5,986 nucleotides of DNA, taken from the NCBI GenBank assembly GCA_052033935.1, contig JBPOJE010000063.1, positions 1-5,986 on the forward strand, read 5' to 3'. Made by a program: the position numbers and the translations under genes. Shown here one piece after another: positions 1-5,660 of the stretch. Below the pieces are notes generated by a model that had not been told where the DNA came from, did not search any database, and saw only the letters and a program-made list of their open reading frames with translations. Within the stretch, counting starts at the first letter, position 1. Each line of letters starts with the position of its first letter. This DNA comes from JAGVUD01 sp052033935. Its GTDB lineage: Bacteria > Armatimonadota > UBA5829 > DSUL01.

Positions 1-1980
1 CTCACCGGCGAATCCGACTCCGTCCTGCGCGGACCGGGAGACCTCCTGCGTTCGGGCAGCTTCTGCACGGCCGGCGACTGCTACTACACCGCCGAACAGG
101 TCGGCACCGAGGCCTACGCCTTCAAGCTGACGTCTGACGCGCGGGAGCTTGTCCGCCGTTCGACGCCGTTGCAACAGCGCTTCCAGCGCATCCTCCGGGT
201 GCTGCTCACGGCCACCGGGGTGCTCGCGGCCTGCCTGCTGATTTCCTACAACGTCGAGGACCGCGGCTTCGCCGAGTCCCTCAAGGCGACCACCGCGACC
301 GTGACGACGGTGGTCCCCACCGGCCTCCTCTTGGGCATGACGGTGGCGTTCGCGGTGGGCGCCGTGCGCGTTTCTCGCTCCGGCGCGATTGTCCAGGACA
401 TCAACGCCGTGGAAGCGCTGAACTACGTCGACGTCATCTGCCTGGACAAGACGGGGACGATAACGGCGAACAAGATGACCCTCGCCAACGTCCACTGGAT
501 GCCCGGCGCGGAGATCGACCTGGGCTGGCTGGGCGCCTTCGCGCAGGCCACCGCGCAGGAGAGCAAGACCGCAGCCGCGATGGCCGAGGGACTGGCCAAG
601 CACGCGAACGGGGCAGGCGCTTCGGGTTCGGTCCCATTCAATTCCGAACGCCGCTGGAGCGCGCTCCAGCTCATCCTCGGGAGCGAGCGGCGCAGCTTCG
701 TGCTCGGCGCACCGGAAACGGTGCTCCCGCTCTGCCTTGGGGGGATGGAGCTCCGCGGGGCGTACGAGGCGGCGGCGAGCCAGGGACTGCGAGGAGTGGT
801 GTTCGCCGAGGCGCCTTCGGGCCTGCCTTCCCTGGAGAGCCCTCCGCAGGACCTGCAGCCGCTGGCACTCATCCTGCTCGGGGACAAGCTGCGGGGCGAG
901 GTGCGCGGGGCGTTCGACACGATGGACCGGCTCGGGATCGAGCCGAAGATCATCAGCGGCGACAACCCGGGGACGGTGCGGGCGCTGCTGGCGCAACTCG
1001 GGATCACGCTCGAGGGCGGCGTGGTCGCAGGCGCGGAGATCGAACCGCTCGAAGGGGAGGCGTTCCGGGCCGCTGTGGAGGTGAACAGCGTTTTCGGCAG
1101 GGTGACGCCGGCGCTGAAGGCGCGGATCGTGGAGGCATTGAAGGAGCGCGGGCATTTCGTCGCGATGGTGGGAGACGGCGCGAACGACGTGCAGGCGCTA
1201 CGGATGGCGGATGTGGCGGTTTCGATGGCTTCGGGGACGGCGACCACGCGGGCAGTGGCCGGGATCGTGCTGCTGAACGACTCGTTCGAAGCGCTGATCC
1301 GGGGGACGAAGGAAGCAACCGCGGTGCTGGGAAACGCCGCCCGCCTGAGCAAGCTGTTCCTTGCGAAGAGCATCTACGCGTACCTGATCATCGTGGCGAC
1401 GAACATGCTCGGGCTGGACTTCCCCTGGCTGCCGCGGCACGGCTCGCTGACGGCGCTGTTGACTCTCGGGATCCCGGCGCTCTTCATCTCGATCAGCATC
1501 CCGCCACCGAACTCGGGGCGGGACTTCACCCGGACCGTGCTGCAGTGGGCACTGCCGGCCTCGCTGGCACTGGCGGCCGCGGCGATCACCGTGCAGTTGC
1601 TGACGGAAGGGTTGCTGGGGCAATCGACGAACGAAGCCCGGACGCTGGTTTCGCTGACGATGGGGCTCACCGGCCTGTTCTTCATGGTCGAAGTCCTGGG
1701 TTTCCATGGGGCTTCGTGGCGGAGCCTGACGCGGCCGGTGATGACGACGCTGCTCGGCGCGCTGCTGGTCGCGGGATTCCTGCTGACGGTCTACACGCCA
1801 GCGCTCCGCGACTTCTTCGACTTTACCGAGGTGCACACGGCCGACTGGGTGATCGTGGGTTGCGGCGTGGCGGGAGCCCTGGCGGGCCAGTACCTGTTGA
1901 GCCGCTACTGGCAGGAGTTCCTGGACCTGATCACGGCGGCGCCGAAGAAGACCGAGGCGCTGCGCGGGCGGGCCGTTTAG
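1..1980 (+). CDS. Cation-transporting P-type ATPase, CtpE-like (5'-truncated by window)
   Basis: A membrane ion pump that couples ATP hydrolysis to cation transport through a phospho-aspartate intermediate. The frame is open from base 1, so the TTG at 169 is not the start; about 659 C-terminal residues are present and perhaps 130-150 are missing. Visible in order: the actuator-domain motif LTGES (residues 1-5); M3 and M4 (about 66-122), with M4 carrying PTGL at 106-109; the phosphorylation motif DKTGT at 149-153; an N-domain LGAPE at 235-239 in place of the usual KGAPE; SGDNP at 319-323; the hinge GDGAND at 391-396; and six further membrane segments (M5-M10) to the TAG stop. Spacing of motifs and the M5/M6 text (LFLAKSIYAYL, LGIPALFISI) resemble mycobacterial CtpE, a calcium pump family. 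The M4 proline is followed by Thr rather than the Glu that binds Ca2+ in related pumps, so the ion is uncertain. No clear terminator follows; the next promoter begins 34 bases downstream. Confidence 0.93.
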   Translation, partial: LTGESDSVLRGPGDLLRSGSFCTAGDCYYTAEQVGTEAYAFKLTSDARELVRRSTPLQQRFQRILRVLLTATGVLAACLLISYNVEDRGFAESLKATTATVTTVVPTGLLLGMTVAFAVGAVRVSRSGAIVQDINAVEALNYVDVICLDKTGTITANKMTLANVHWMPGAEIDLGWLGAFAQATAQESKTAAAMAEGLAKHANGAGASGSVPFNSERRWSALQLILGSERRSFVLGAPETVLPLCLGGMELRGAYEAAASQGLRGVVFAEAPSGLPSLESPPQDLQPLALILLGDKLRGEVRGAFDTMDRLGIEPKIISGDNPGTVRALLAQLGITLEGGVVAGAEIEPLEGEAFRAAVEVNSVFGRVTPALKARIVEALKERGHFVAMVGDGANDVQALRMADVAVSMASGTATTRAVAGIVLLNDSFEALIRGTKEATAVLGNAARLSKLFLAKSIYAYLIIVATNMLGLDFPWLPRHGSLTALLTLGIPALFISISIPPPNSGRDFTRTVLQWALPASLALAAAAITVQLLTEGLLGQSTNEARTLVSLTMGLTGLFFMVEVLGFHGASWRSLTRPVMTTLLGALLVAGFLLTVYTPALRDFFDFTEVHTADWVIVGCGVAGALAGQYLLSRYWQEFLDLITAAPKKTEALRGRAV

Positions 1981-2014
1981 GGCTGGCGTTAACCTCTCGT
2001 GGTTGCCTGCGTTA

Positions 2015-2044
2015 TTGATAGGCGATGGCGATACAAGCTATAGT
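2015..2044 (+). promoter_or_regulatory. Sigma70-type promoter of the ABC exporter leader
   Basis: A -35 box TTGATA (2015-2020) and a -10 box TATAGT (2039-2044) are separated by 18 bases. Each differs from consensus at one or two positions, which makes this the best promoter-like sequence in the window. A start about 7 bases after the -10 would fall near 2051, ten bases before the SD of the 29-codon upstream ORF. The transcript would carry a leader of about 228 nt before the ABC ATPase start. No promoter-like sequence was seen between the downstream terminator hairpin and the ATPase gene, so exporter expression probably depends on this promoter. Confidence 0.7.
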
Positions 2045-2061
2045 CCTCGGCATGTCTGAAA

Positions 2062-2105
2062 GGAGGGACGCCCAATGAGTAACGCCTTCCGCGGCGTCTT
2101 CCTCC
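2062..2105 (+). promoter_or_regulatory. Hairpin that can sequester the SD and start of the leader ORF
   Basis: The SD-containing stretch GGAGGGACGCC (2062-2072) can pair with GGCGTC (2093-2098) plus CCTCC (2101-2105): eleven Watson-Crick pairs interrupted by a two-base TT bulge. The loop of about 20 bases contains the ATG at 2075. If it folds, it would hide the SD AGGAGG (2061-2066) of the leader peptide and make its translation depend on unfolding by a ribosome. The pairing is read directly; whether it forms in vivo is inference. It could also be a by-product of G+C-rich sequence. Confidence 0.4.
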
Positions 2106-2164
2106 ATGTCGCGCGCCCCGCCGTGCCAAACGGCCGCACCGCGCCCATCCCGCCCACCGTCTGA
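2075..2164 (+). CDS. 29-codon leader peptide upstream of ABC exporter operon
   Basis: A short ORF begins at ATG 2075 and ends with TGA at 2162-2164. Its SD is close to ideal: AGGAGG at 2061-2066, eight bases before the ATG, and stronger than that of most genes here. The peptide begins MSNAFRGVFLHVARP and ends PNGRTAPIPPTV. It is rich in Pro and Arg, lacks charged acidic residues and has a Pro-Pro pair at 26-27. It matches no protein family I recognise and has no membrane or signal segment. It lies between a good promoter and an intrinsic-terminator-like hairpin, with the exporter genes beyond. That context argues its translation, rather than its product, is what matters: it looks like an attenuator leader ORF of the bmrB/bmrCD or whiB7-uORF type. 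Its 3' end (2152-2157) doubles as an antiterminator strand. The alternative is a chance ORF, which the strong SD and position make less likely. Confidence 0.6.
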   Translation: MSNAFRGVFLHVARPAVPNGRTAPIPPTV

Positions 2165-2196
2165 CGACTATCGCGAAGCGATAACGAGCCGTGGGC
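2152..2196 (+). promoter_or_regulatory. Predicted antiterminator pairing enclosing a GAA-loop hairpin
   Basis: GCCCAC (2152-2157), the last codons of the leader ORF, is perfectly complementary to GTGGGC (2191-2196), which is also most of the 5' arm of the terminator stem. The two pairings are mutually exclusive. Between them lies a perfect hairpin, TATCGC (2169-2174), GAA loop, GCGATA (2178-2183), which would bring the strands together and could stack on the antiterminator. A ribosome terminating at the TGA (2162) would cover 2152-2157 and block this structure; one halted before about codon 21 would not. The complementarity is seen in the sequence; the switch is inferred. Confidence 0.5.
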
Positions 2197-2224
2197 CACA
2201 GCGAACGCCCACGGTTTCTTGTTT
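2186..2224 (+). terminator. Intrinsic terminator / attenuator ahead of the ABC exporter genes
   Basis: The perfect inverted repeat CCGTGGGC (2189-2196) and GCCCACGG (2207-2214) has a 10-base loop and is followed at once by TTTCTTGTTT (2215-2224). Base pairs with G2188, A2187 and G2186 could extend the stem into the T-tract. It lies 22 bases after the leader-ORF stop and 54 bases before the ABC ATPase start. It therefore cannot simply end the upstream P-type ATPase transcript, and would instead gate the exporter operon. Confidence 0.7.
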
Positions 2225-2278
2225 CCCCGGACAACCAGGAACCCGCCGGCTCTTCCCTTTTGCAGAAGGAGTCCATCC

Positions 2279-3172
2279 ATGACGGCGGTAGCGCTCGATC
2301 CATCCCAGTTCCAGGGTGTCACGGTGGCGGTCGACCCCGCCGCCCGCGCCCTCGAAGTCGACGACGTCACGAAGGTCTTCCGGCAGGGGCCGGGCATCTT
2401 CAGCCGCCTGCGCGGCAAGACGGCCGAACGCAAGCGCGTGGTTGCCGTCGACCACATCTCGCTGACGGTCGAACGCGGCGAGATCTTCGGCGTGCTCGGG
2501 CCGAACGGCACGGGCAAGAGCACGCTCATCCGGCTGATGTCGACGCTGCTGATGCCGGACTCGGGTCGCGTGCGCATCTTCGGCCTGGACGTCGAGCGCG
2601 ACGAGTTCAAGGTGAAACGGCTGATCAACCGCGTCTCCGTGGAGGCGTCGTTCTTCAAGAAGCTCTCGCCGATGGAGAACCTGATGTACGGCGCGCGCCT
2701 CTACTCCGTCGACCCGGCGTTCGCGCGGGCGAAGGCGGAGGAGATCCTCACGCGCTTCGGCGTGGAGCAACGGTCGTTCGGTTCGCCGATGGAGGACATG
2801 TCGCGCGGGATGCAGCAGAAGGTGGCCATCGCCCGGGCATTCCTGACGGCCCCGGTCTTGCTCCTGCTCGATGAACCGACAACGGGGCTGGACCCCCATT
2901 CGAAACGCGAGGTGCAGGCGGCAGTCCTCGAGATCCGGAACTCGCACGACGCGACGGTGATGCTCACCACGCACGACATGCAGGAAGCGGACGAACTCTG
3001 CGACCGGATCGCCATCGTCGACAAGGGGCGCGTTGTCGCCCTCGATACCCCTACCGGACTGAAAGAGAAGGTCCGCCAGCCCGGAGAGCCCGTCCCATCG
3101 CTGGAGGATGTCTTCCTCCGGCTGACGGGCAAGAAGCTCGAAGAGGCGGACCAGGAGGCAGAGAAGCAATGA
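2279..3172 (+). CDS. ABC-2 exporter ATP-binding protein, DrrA/NatA-like
   Basis: A 297-residue cytoplasmic ATPase that would energise the adjacent permease. The start is ATG 2279, with AAGGAG at 2266-2271 seven bases upstream; an in-frame TTG at 2219 lies inside the terminator tail and is rejected. Visible motifs: Walker A GPNGTGKST (residues 74-82, Lys80); signature region MSRGMQQK (Ser175-Gln179, the SRGMQ variant common in ABC-2 ATPases); Walker B LLLLDEP with Asp198 and Glu199; D-loop TGLDP; and switch His232 in LTTHDM. The C-terminus carries SLEDVFLRLTG, typical of the DrrA group of drug and antibiotic exporters. An insertion of basic residues (SRLRGKTAERKR, about 42-53) precedes the core fold. 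The gene overlaps the permease start by ATGA and sits behind an attenuator-like leader, which fits inducible export of a toxic compound. Substrate cannot be read from sequence; lipid, polysaccharide or sodium export remain possible. Confidence 0.93.
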   Translation: MTAVALDPSQFQGVTVAVDPAARALEVDDVTKVFRQGPGIFSRLRGKTAERKRVVAVDHISLTVERGEIFGVLGPNGTGKSTLIRLMSTLLMPDSGRVRIFGLDVERDEFKVKRLINRVSVEASFFKKLSPMENLMYGARLYSVDPAFARAKAEEILTRFGVEQRSFGSPMEDMSRGMQQKVAIARAFLTAPVLLLLDEPTTGLDPHSKREVQAAVLEIRNSHDATVMLTTHDMQEADELCDRIAIVDKGRVVALDTPTGLKEKVRQPGEPVPSLEDVFLRLTGKKLEEADQEAEKQ

Positions 3173-4005
3173 GCCTGGCGTACTACGAATTGAAGGCGAG
3201 CTACGCGATCGTCGAACGGAACATCAACCTCGTGAAGCGGTACTGGGGCTGGGAGGTGGTGTGGATGCTCTACACCGTCGCGAACAGCCTCGCGGTAGTG
3301 CTCATCGCGAAGGGGACGAATAGCGCAATCGGCAGCGAAGCGCTGGCCGATGCGCAGATCGACGCGTTCATCCTGTTCCTAGCGATCGGCGCGCTCGTCT
3401 GGCACTACCTCGCCGTGGTTTTCCAGACGGTGAGCGAGATGATCAGCTGGGAGCGCTGGGAGGGCACGATCGAGTACACGTTCATGGCTCCAGTCCGCCG
3501 GGGCACGCACATGGTGGGGACGGCACTGTTCTCGCTGGTGTACGGCCTGCTCCACACGGCGGTAGTCCTCGTCGTCATCGTGCTGGTCTTCGACCTGGAC
3601 ATGGCGAACGCGAACTACTTCTCGGCGACGGCGGTCCTGGTGGCTGGGAGCCTGAGCCTGGTCGGGATCGGGATCATGGGCGCGGTGCTGCCGCTGCTGT
3701 ACCCGGAGCGGGGCGCCGAGATGACGCACGTCATCCAGGCGGCCCTGGTGCTGATCTCGGGCATCTACATCAAGGCGGGCGACATGCCGGAGCCGCTGGC
3801 GACGATGTCGATCTTCAGCCCGGCGCGCTACGTGATCGAAGGAATCCGGAGCGCGTTGATCGACGGCGACGGGTTCGGTGACCTGTGGCTGACGATCGCG
3901 GGGCTCATCGTGAGCGGGTTCGTGATGATCCCGCTGGGCGTGTGGGTGTTCAGCATGGGTGAGCGGTATGCGAAGCGGACGGGGCGGCTGAAGCGGAGCG
4001 GGTGA
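3169..4005 (+). CDS. ABC-2 type transporter permease
   Basis: The membrane partner of the preceding ATPase, 278 residues. Its ATG overlaps the ATPase TGA (ATGA, 3169-3172), so translational coupling is likely, and AGGAGG at 3153-3158 supplies an SD ten bases upstream. About six hydrophobic segments are seen, at roughly residues 28-48, 64-88, 114-140, 149-175, 185-201 and 236-260. The cytoplasmic stretch WERWEGTIEYTFMAPV (about 94-109) matches the ABC-2 signature in which a Glu-Arg and Gly-Thr-Glu pattern precedes a conserved Pro. FSPARYVIEGIR (about 214-225) resembles the conserved late segment of DrrB-type permeases. Short length and one permease gene suggest a homodimer with two ATPases. 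The C-terminus is basic (RYAKRTGRLKRSG), consistent with a cytoplasmic end. The substrate is unknown. Confidence 0.9.
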   Translation: MSLAYYELKASYAIVERNINLVKRYWGWEVVWMLYTVANSLAVVLIAKGTNSAIGSEALADAQIDAFILFLAIGALVWHYLAVVFQTVSEMISWERWEGTIEYTFMAPVRRGTHMVGTALFSLVYGLLHTAVVLVVIVLVFDLDMANANYFSATAVLVAGSLSLVGIGIMGAVLPLLYPERGAEMTHVIQAALVLISGIYIKAGDMPEPLATMSIFSPARYVIEGIRSALIDGDGFGDLWLTIAGLIVSGFVMIPLGVWVFSMGERYAKRTGRLKRSG

Positions 4006-4034
4006 GACGAGGGGGGCACAATCACTCGTCCGGC

Positions 4035-4059
4035 GGTGAGTGCCCGGGAGGCGCTCACC
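4035..4059 (+). terminator. Hairpin after the ABC operon, possible terminator
   Basis: GGTGAGTGCC (4035-4044) pairs with GGCGCTCACC (4050-4059) around a CGGGA loop: ten pairs, one of them a T-G wobble. It begins 30 bases after the permease stop. No T-tract follows, so it is not a standard intrinsic terminator. It could be a tract-less terminator, an mRNA-stabilising hairpin or an operator. An alternative fold uses GGGCAC (4014-4019) with GTGCCC (4040-4045). Confidence 0.4.
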
Positions 4060-4118
4060 ACGGCACGACCTCATGGTGGGAGAGTGGACTGGGGCAGGCC
4101 GGAGGGGCGTGCCCGGTT

Positions 4119-4127
4119 TGATACACT
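4119..4127 (+). promoter_or_regulatory. Extended -10 promoter giving a leaderless toxin-antitoxin mRNA
   Basis: TGATACACT (4119-4127) is an extended -10: TG, one base, then TACACT at 4122-4127. Only six bases (CTCGCC) separate it from the ATG at 4134, so transcription would start at or next to the A of the start codon. No SD precedes the ATG, which agrees with a leaderless transcript. No convincing -35 is seen. A short palindrome, GGGC-GT-GCCC (4105-4114), just upstream could be an autoregulatory operator, though this is weak in such G+C-rich DNA. Confidence 0.5.
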
Positions 4128-4133
4128 CTCGCC

Positions 4134-4448
4134 ATGACGTCGCGCGTCGTTGAGCTCTCTTCGCTCCTGGTCTCGAAGCCGGGTTACCGGGATGGACGGC
4201 CATGCCTGCGCGGCACGGGGATCACTGTCCACAACGTGGCCGCGACCTACTCCATGGGCTACACGGTGGAACAACTGTGCGCGGAGAACCCGGACCTGGA
4301 GCCTGAACTGTTCCACGCAGCGATCGCGTACTACCTCGCGAACCGAGCGCGGATCGACGCCGAGATAGAAGAAGACATTGCCTACGAAAAGGCACTGGCG
4401 GCGCGCTTCCCACCGGGCATTGCTCCTGCCACTCGCTCGGACGCATGA
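4134..4448 (+). CDS. DUF433 family antitoxin
   Basis: A 104-residue protein of the DUF433 (VapB45-like) family, the usual antitoxin and DNA-binding partner of DUF5615/PIN-like toxins. The family core is plain: the pattern Pro-Gly, then GRPCLRGTGITV (residues 21-32), a helix-turn-helix-like stretch around MGYTVEQLCAENPDL (41-55), and the closing FHAAIAYYLANR (60-71). The acidic tail (IDAEIEEDIAYEKALAARF, 74-92) probably contacts the toxin. By family, it should neutralise the toxin and bind its own promoter. The ATG at 4134 has no SD and lies six bases after a -10 box, suggesting a leaderless mRNA. Its TGA overlaps the toxin ATG (ATGA at 4445-4448). Family assignment is firm; the antitoxin role rests on context. 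Confidence 0.88.
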   Translation: MTSRVVELSSLLVSKPGYRDGRPCLRGTGITVHNVAATYSMGYTVEQLCAENPDLEPELFHAAIAYYLANRARIDAEIEEDIAYEKALAARFPPGIAPATRSDA

Positions 4449-4804
4449 CCCTCCGCCTCTTCATGGATGAAGACTCGCTGCACGCAGCCGTGCTCGAAGC
4501 GTTGAGGCGCGCCGGCTTCGATTGCCTTACAGCCACCGAAGCCGGCCGGGAAGGTCTGCCGGACGAGCAGCAATTGGAGTTCGCCTCGGCGGCCGGGCGC
4601 ATTGTGTTCACGAGGAACACCAGGGATTTCGTACGGCTGCACGACGAGTGGACGGCTGGCGGGAGGCTCCACGCCGGGATCATCACCCTCACCTCGCAGC
4701 GAACATCCGTCGGAGAAATCCTCCACGCTCTGTCCAACGTCTCCACGTCGTTCTCGCTGGAGGAGATGGGAGGAAGGCTCGTCTTCCTCCGGAATCACCT
4801 CTGA
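4445..4804 (+). CDS. DUF5615 PIN-like toxin
   Basis: A 119-residue PIN-like protein of the DUF5615 (VapC45-like) type, predicted to be an Mg2+-dependent RNase. Supporting text: an early acidic cluster LFMDED (residues 5-10); the pattern GLPDEQQLEFA (37-47, Asp40 and Glu41); and GRIVFTRNTRDFVRLH (51-66), with Asp61-Phe62 in the family's conserved position and Asn58 where some relatives have Asp. HAGIITL follows at about 75-81. The start ATG overlaps the antitoxin stop and has no SD, so it should be translated by coupling, keeping toxin output below that of antitoxin. The gene ends 13 bases from the converging crotonase gene. Activity and RNA target are not known for this protein. Confidence 0.85.
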   Translation: MTLRLFMDEDSLHAAVLEALRRAGFDCLTATEAGREGLPDEQQLEFASAAGRIVFTRNTRDFVRLHDEWTAGGRLHAGIITLTSQRTSVGEILHALSNVSTSFSLEEMGGRLVFLRNHL

Positions 4805-4817
4805 GCACGACGCGCCG

Positions 4818-5648
4818 CTACTGGGAGTCCTTGTAGAGCGCGTCGCGGGAGGCGCGGAAGGCTTCCCAGCCCTGTTCGCGCAGCACCTTGAGGTGCTGGT
4901 CCGGCTCTTCGACTGTTGTGCCGAGGATGCCCGCGATCGTCGGGTCGGCGCGGTAGGCGAGCGCCTGGTGGAAGCCGGCGAGTTCGTAGACGCGGTTCAC
5001 GAGGAGCTTGTTGGAGCGCACGGTTTTCTGCGGGAGCGCGGCCATCTTGCGGGCGACATCTTCCGCGGCGGCCATCAGCCCTTCGGCAGGGACAACGCGG
5101 TTCACGAGGCCGAGCCGGAGAGCATCCTGGGCGCTGATGCGTTCGCCGAGCATCAGGATTTCCTTGGCCTGTTTGATGCCGGTCAGGAACGGCGTTACCA
5201 GGATAGGCGGGCCGAAACTGTGGCGGATCTGGAGTTCGCCGAAGACTGCGTCCTCGCTGGCGATGGTCAGGTCGCACATGCCTGCGAGTTCGTGGCCCTG
5301 TCCGACCGCGTAACCGCGGACGGCGGCGATGACGGGCTTCTGCATCTCCCAGATCTTCATGTTGATCTGCATGCCGGAAGGCGTGGGGTCGTCGTCCGGG
5401 GGCGGCGTGGACTGGATGTCGCCGCCGGCGGAAAACGCTCGGCCGGCGCCGGTGAGGATGATCGCCTTCACGTCGTCGTCCTTCTCCGCCTCGCCCAGTG
5501 CCCACCAGAGGCGGCGCTGGATCGACCAGTTGATGGCGTTGAGGACGACGGGGCGGTTGAGCGTGATGACGGCGAAGCTCTCGCGCTTTTCAAGGAGCAC
5601 GTCGTCGAGTGATGGCGGAGGGATCTCGATCTGCTGTGGGGATGTCAT
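4818..5648 (-). CDS. Enoyl-CoA hydratase/isomerase (crotonase) family protein
   Basis: A 276-residue crotonase-fold enzyme, probably acting on an acyl-CoA thioester in fatty-acid or aromatic-acid breakdown. The family marks are present: ITLNRPVVLNAIN (residues 28-40), the first oxyanion-hole segment GRAFSAGGDI (69-78), and the second, YAVGQGHELAGMCDLTIA (113-130). Glu120 falls where rat enoyl-CoA hydratase has catalytic Glu144. In the next motif, normally FGxPE, the text is FGELQIRHSFGPP (136-148), so the second catalytic Glu (Glu164 in rat) is replaced by Gln140. Plain hydratase activity is therefore doubtful and an isomerase, hydrolase or other crotonase reaction is possible. The start at 5648 has no SD but lies six bases after a -10-like TAGGCT, consistent with a leaderless mRNA. 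It is a single gene, convergent with the toxin and divergent from the nucleotidyltransferase. Confidence 0.9.
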   Translation of the reverse strand: MTSPQQIEIPPPSLDDVLLEKRESFAVITLNRPVVLNAINWSIQRRLWWALGEAEKDDDVKAIILTGAGRAFSAGGDIQSTPPPDDDPTPSGMQINMKIWEMQKPVIAAVRGYAVGQGHELAGMCDLTIASEDAVFGELQIRHSFGPPILVTPFLTGIKQAKEILMLGERISAQDALRLGLVNRVVPAEGLMAAAEDVARKMAALPQKTVRSNKLLVNRVYELAGFHQALAYRADPTIAGILGTTVEEPDQHLKVLREQGWEAFRASRDALYKDSQ

Positions 5649-5654
5649 GGCAAG

Positions 5655-5660
5655 AGCCTA
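5655..5660 (-). promoter_or_regulatory. Putative -10 box of the crotonase gene (leaderless)
   Basis: On the minus strand, TAGGCT lies six bases (CTTGCC) before the ATG. This is the same layout as the toxin-antitoxin promoter, TACACT-CTCGCC-ATG. No SD precedes the start. The TANNNT pattern with the start at about +1 supports a leaderless mRNA. No clear -35 is seen at 17 bases, though TTGATC occurs at a 14-base spacing. Confidence 0.4.

Noticed and set aside
169..171. TTG as the start of the P-type ATPase
   Set aside because: The frame is open to base 1 and encodes the TGES actuator motif before it, so the gene begins outside the window.
423..1373. Long minus-strand ORF (316 codons) opposite the P-type ATPase
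   Set aside because: It lies wholly opposite a gene with all P-type ATPase motifs. Its protein is low-complexity Ser/Ala/Pro/Arg with no family resemblance, as expected of a shadow frame in G+C-rich DNA.
2219..2278. Upstream TTG start that would add 20 residues to the ABC ATPase
   Set aside because: It lies in the T-rich tail of the terminator hairpin with no SD. ATG 2279 has AAGGAG seven bases upstream.
2168..3169. Long minus-strand ORF (333 codons) opposite the ABC ATPase
   Set aside because: Arg/His/Glu-rich low-complexity translation with no domain; the plus strand holds Walker A, signature and Walker B motifs.
4808..4845. Inverted repeat CGACGCG/CGCGTCG between the convergent toxin and crotonase genes
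   Set aside because: The loop is 24 bases, the right arm lies inside the crotonase coding region and no T-tract follows, so it is too weak to call a bidirectional terminator.
4602..5612. Plus-strand ORF (336 codons) over the toxin 3' end and the crotonase gene
   Set aside because: It overlaps two well-supported genes in other frames and its translation looks like no known protein.
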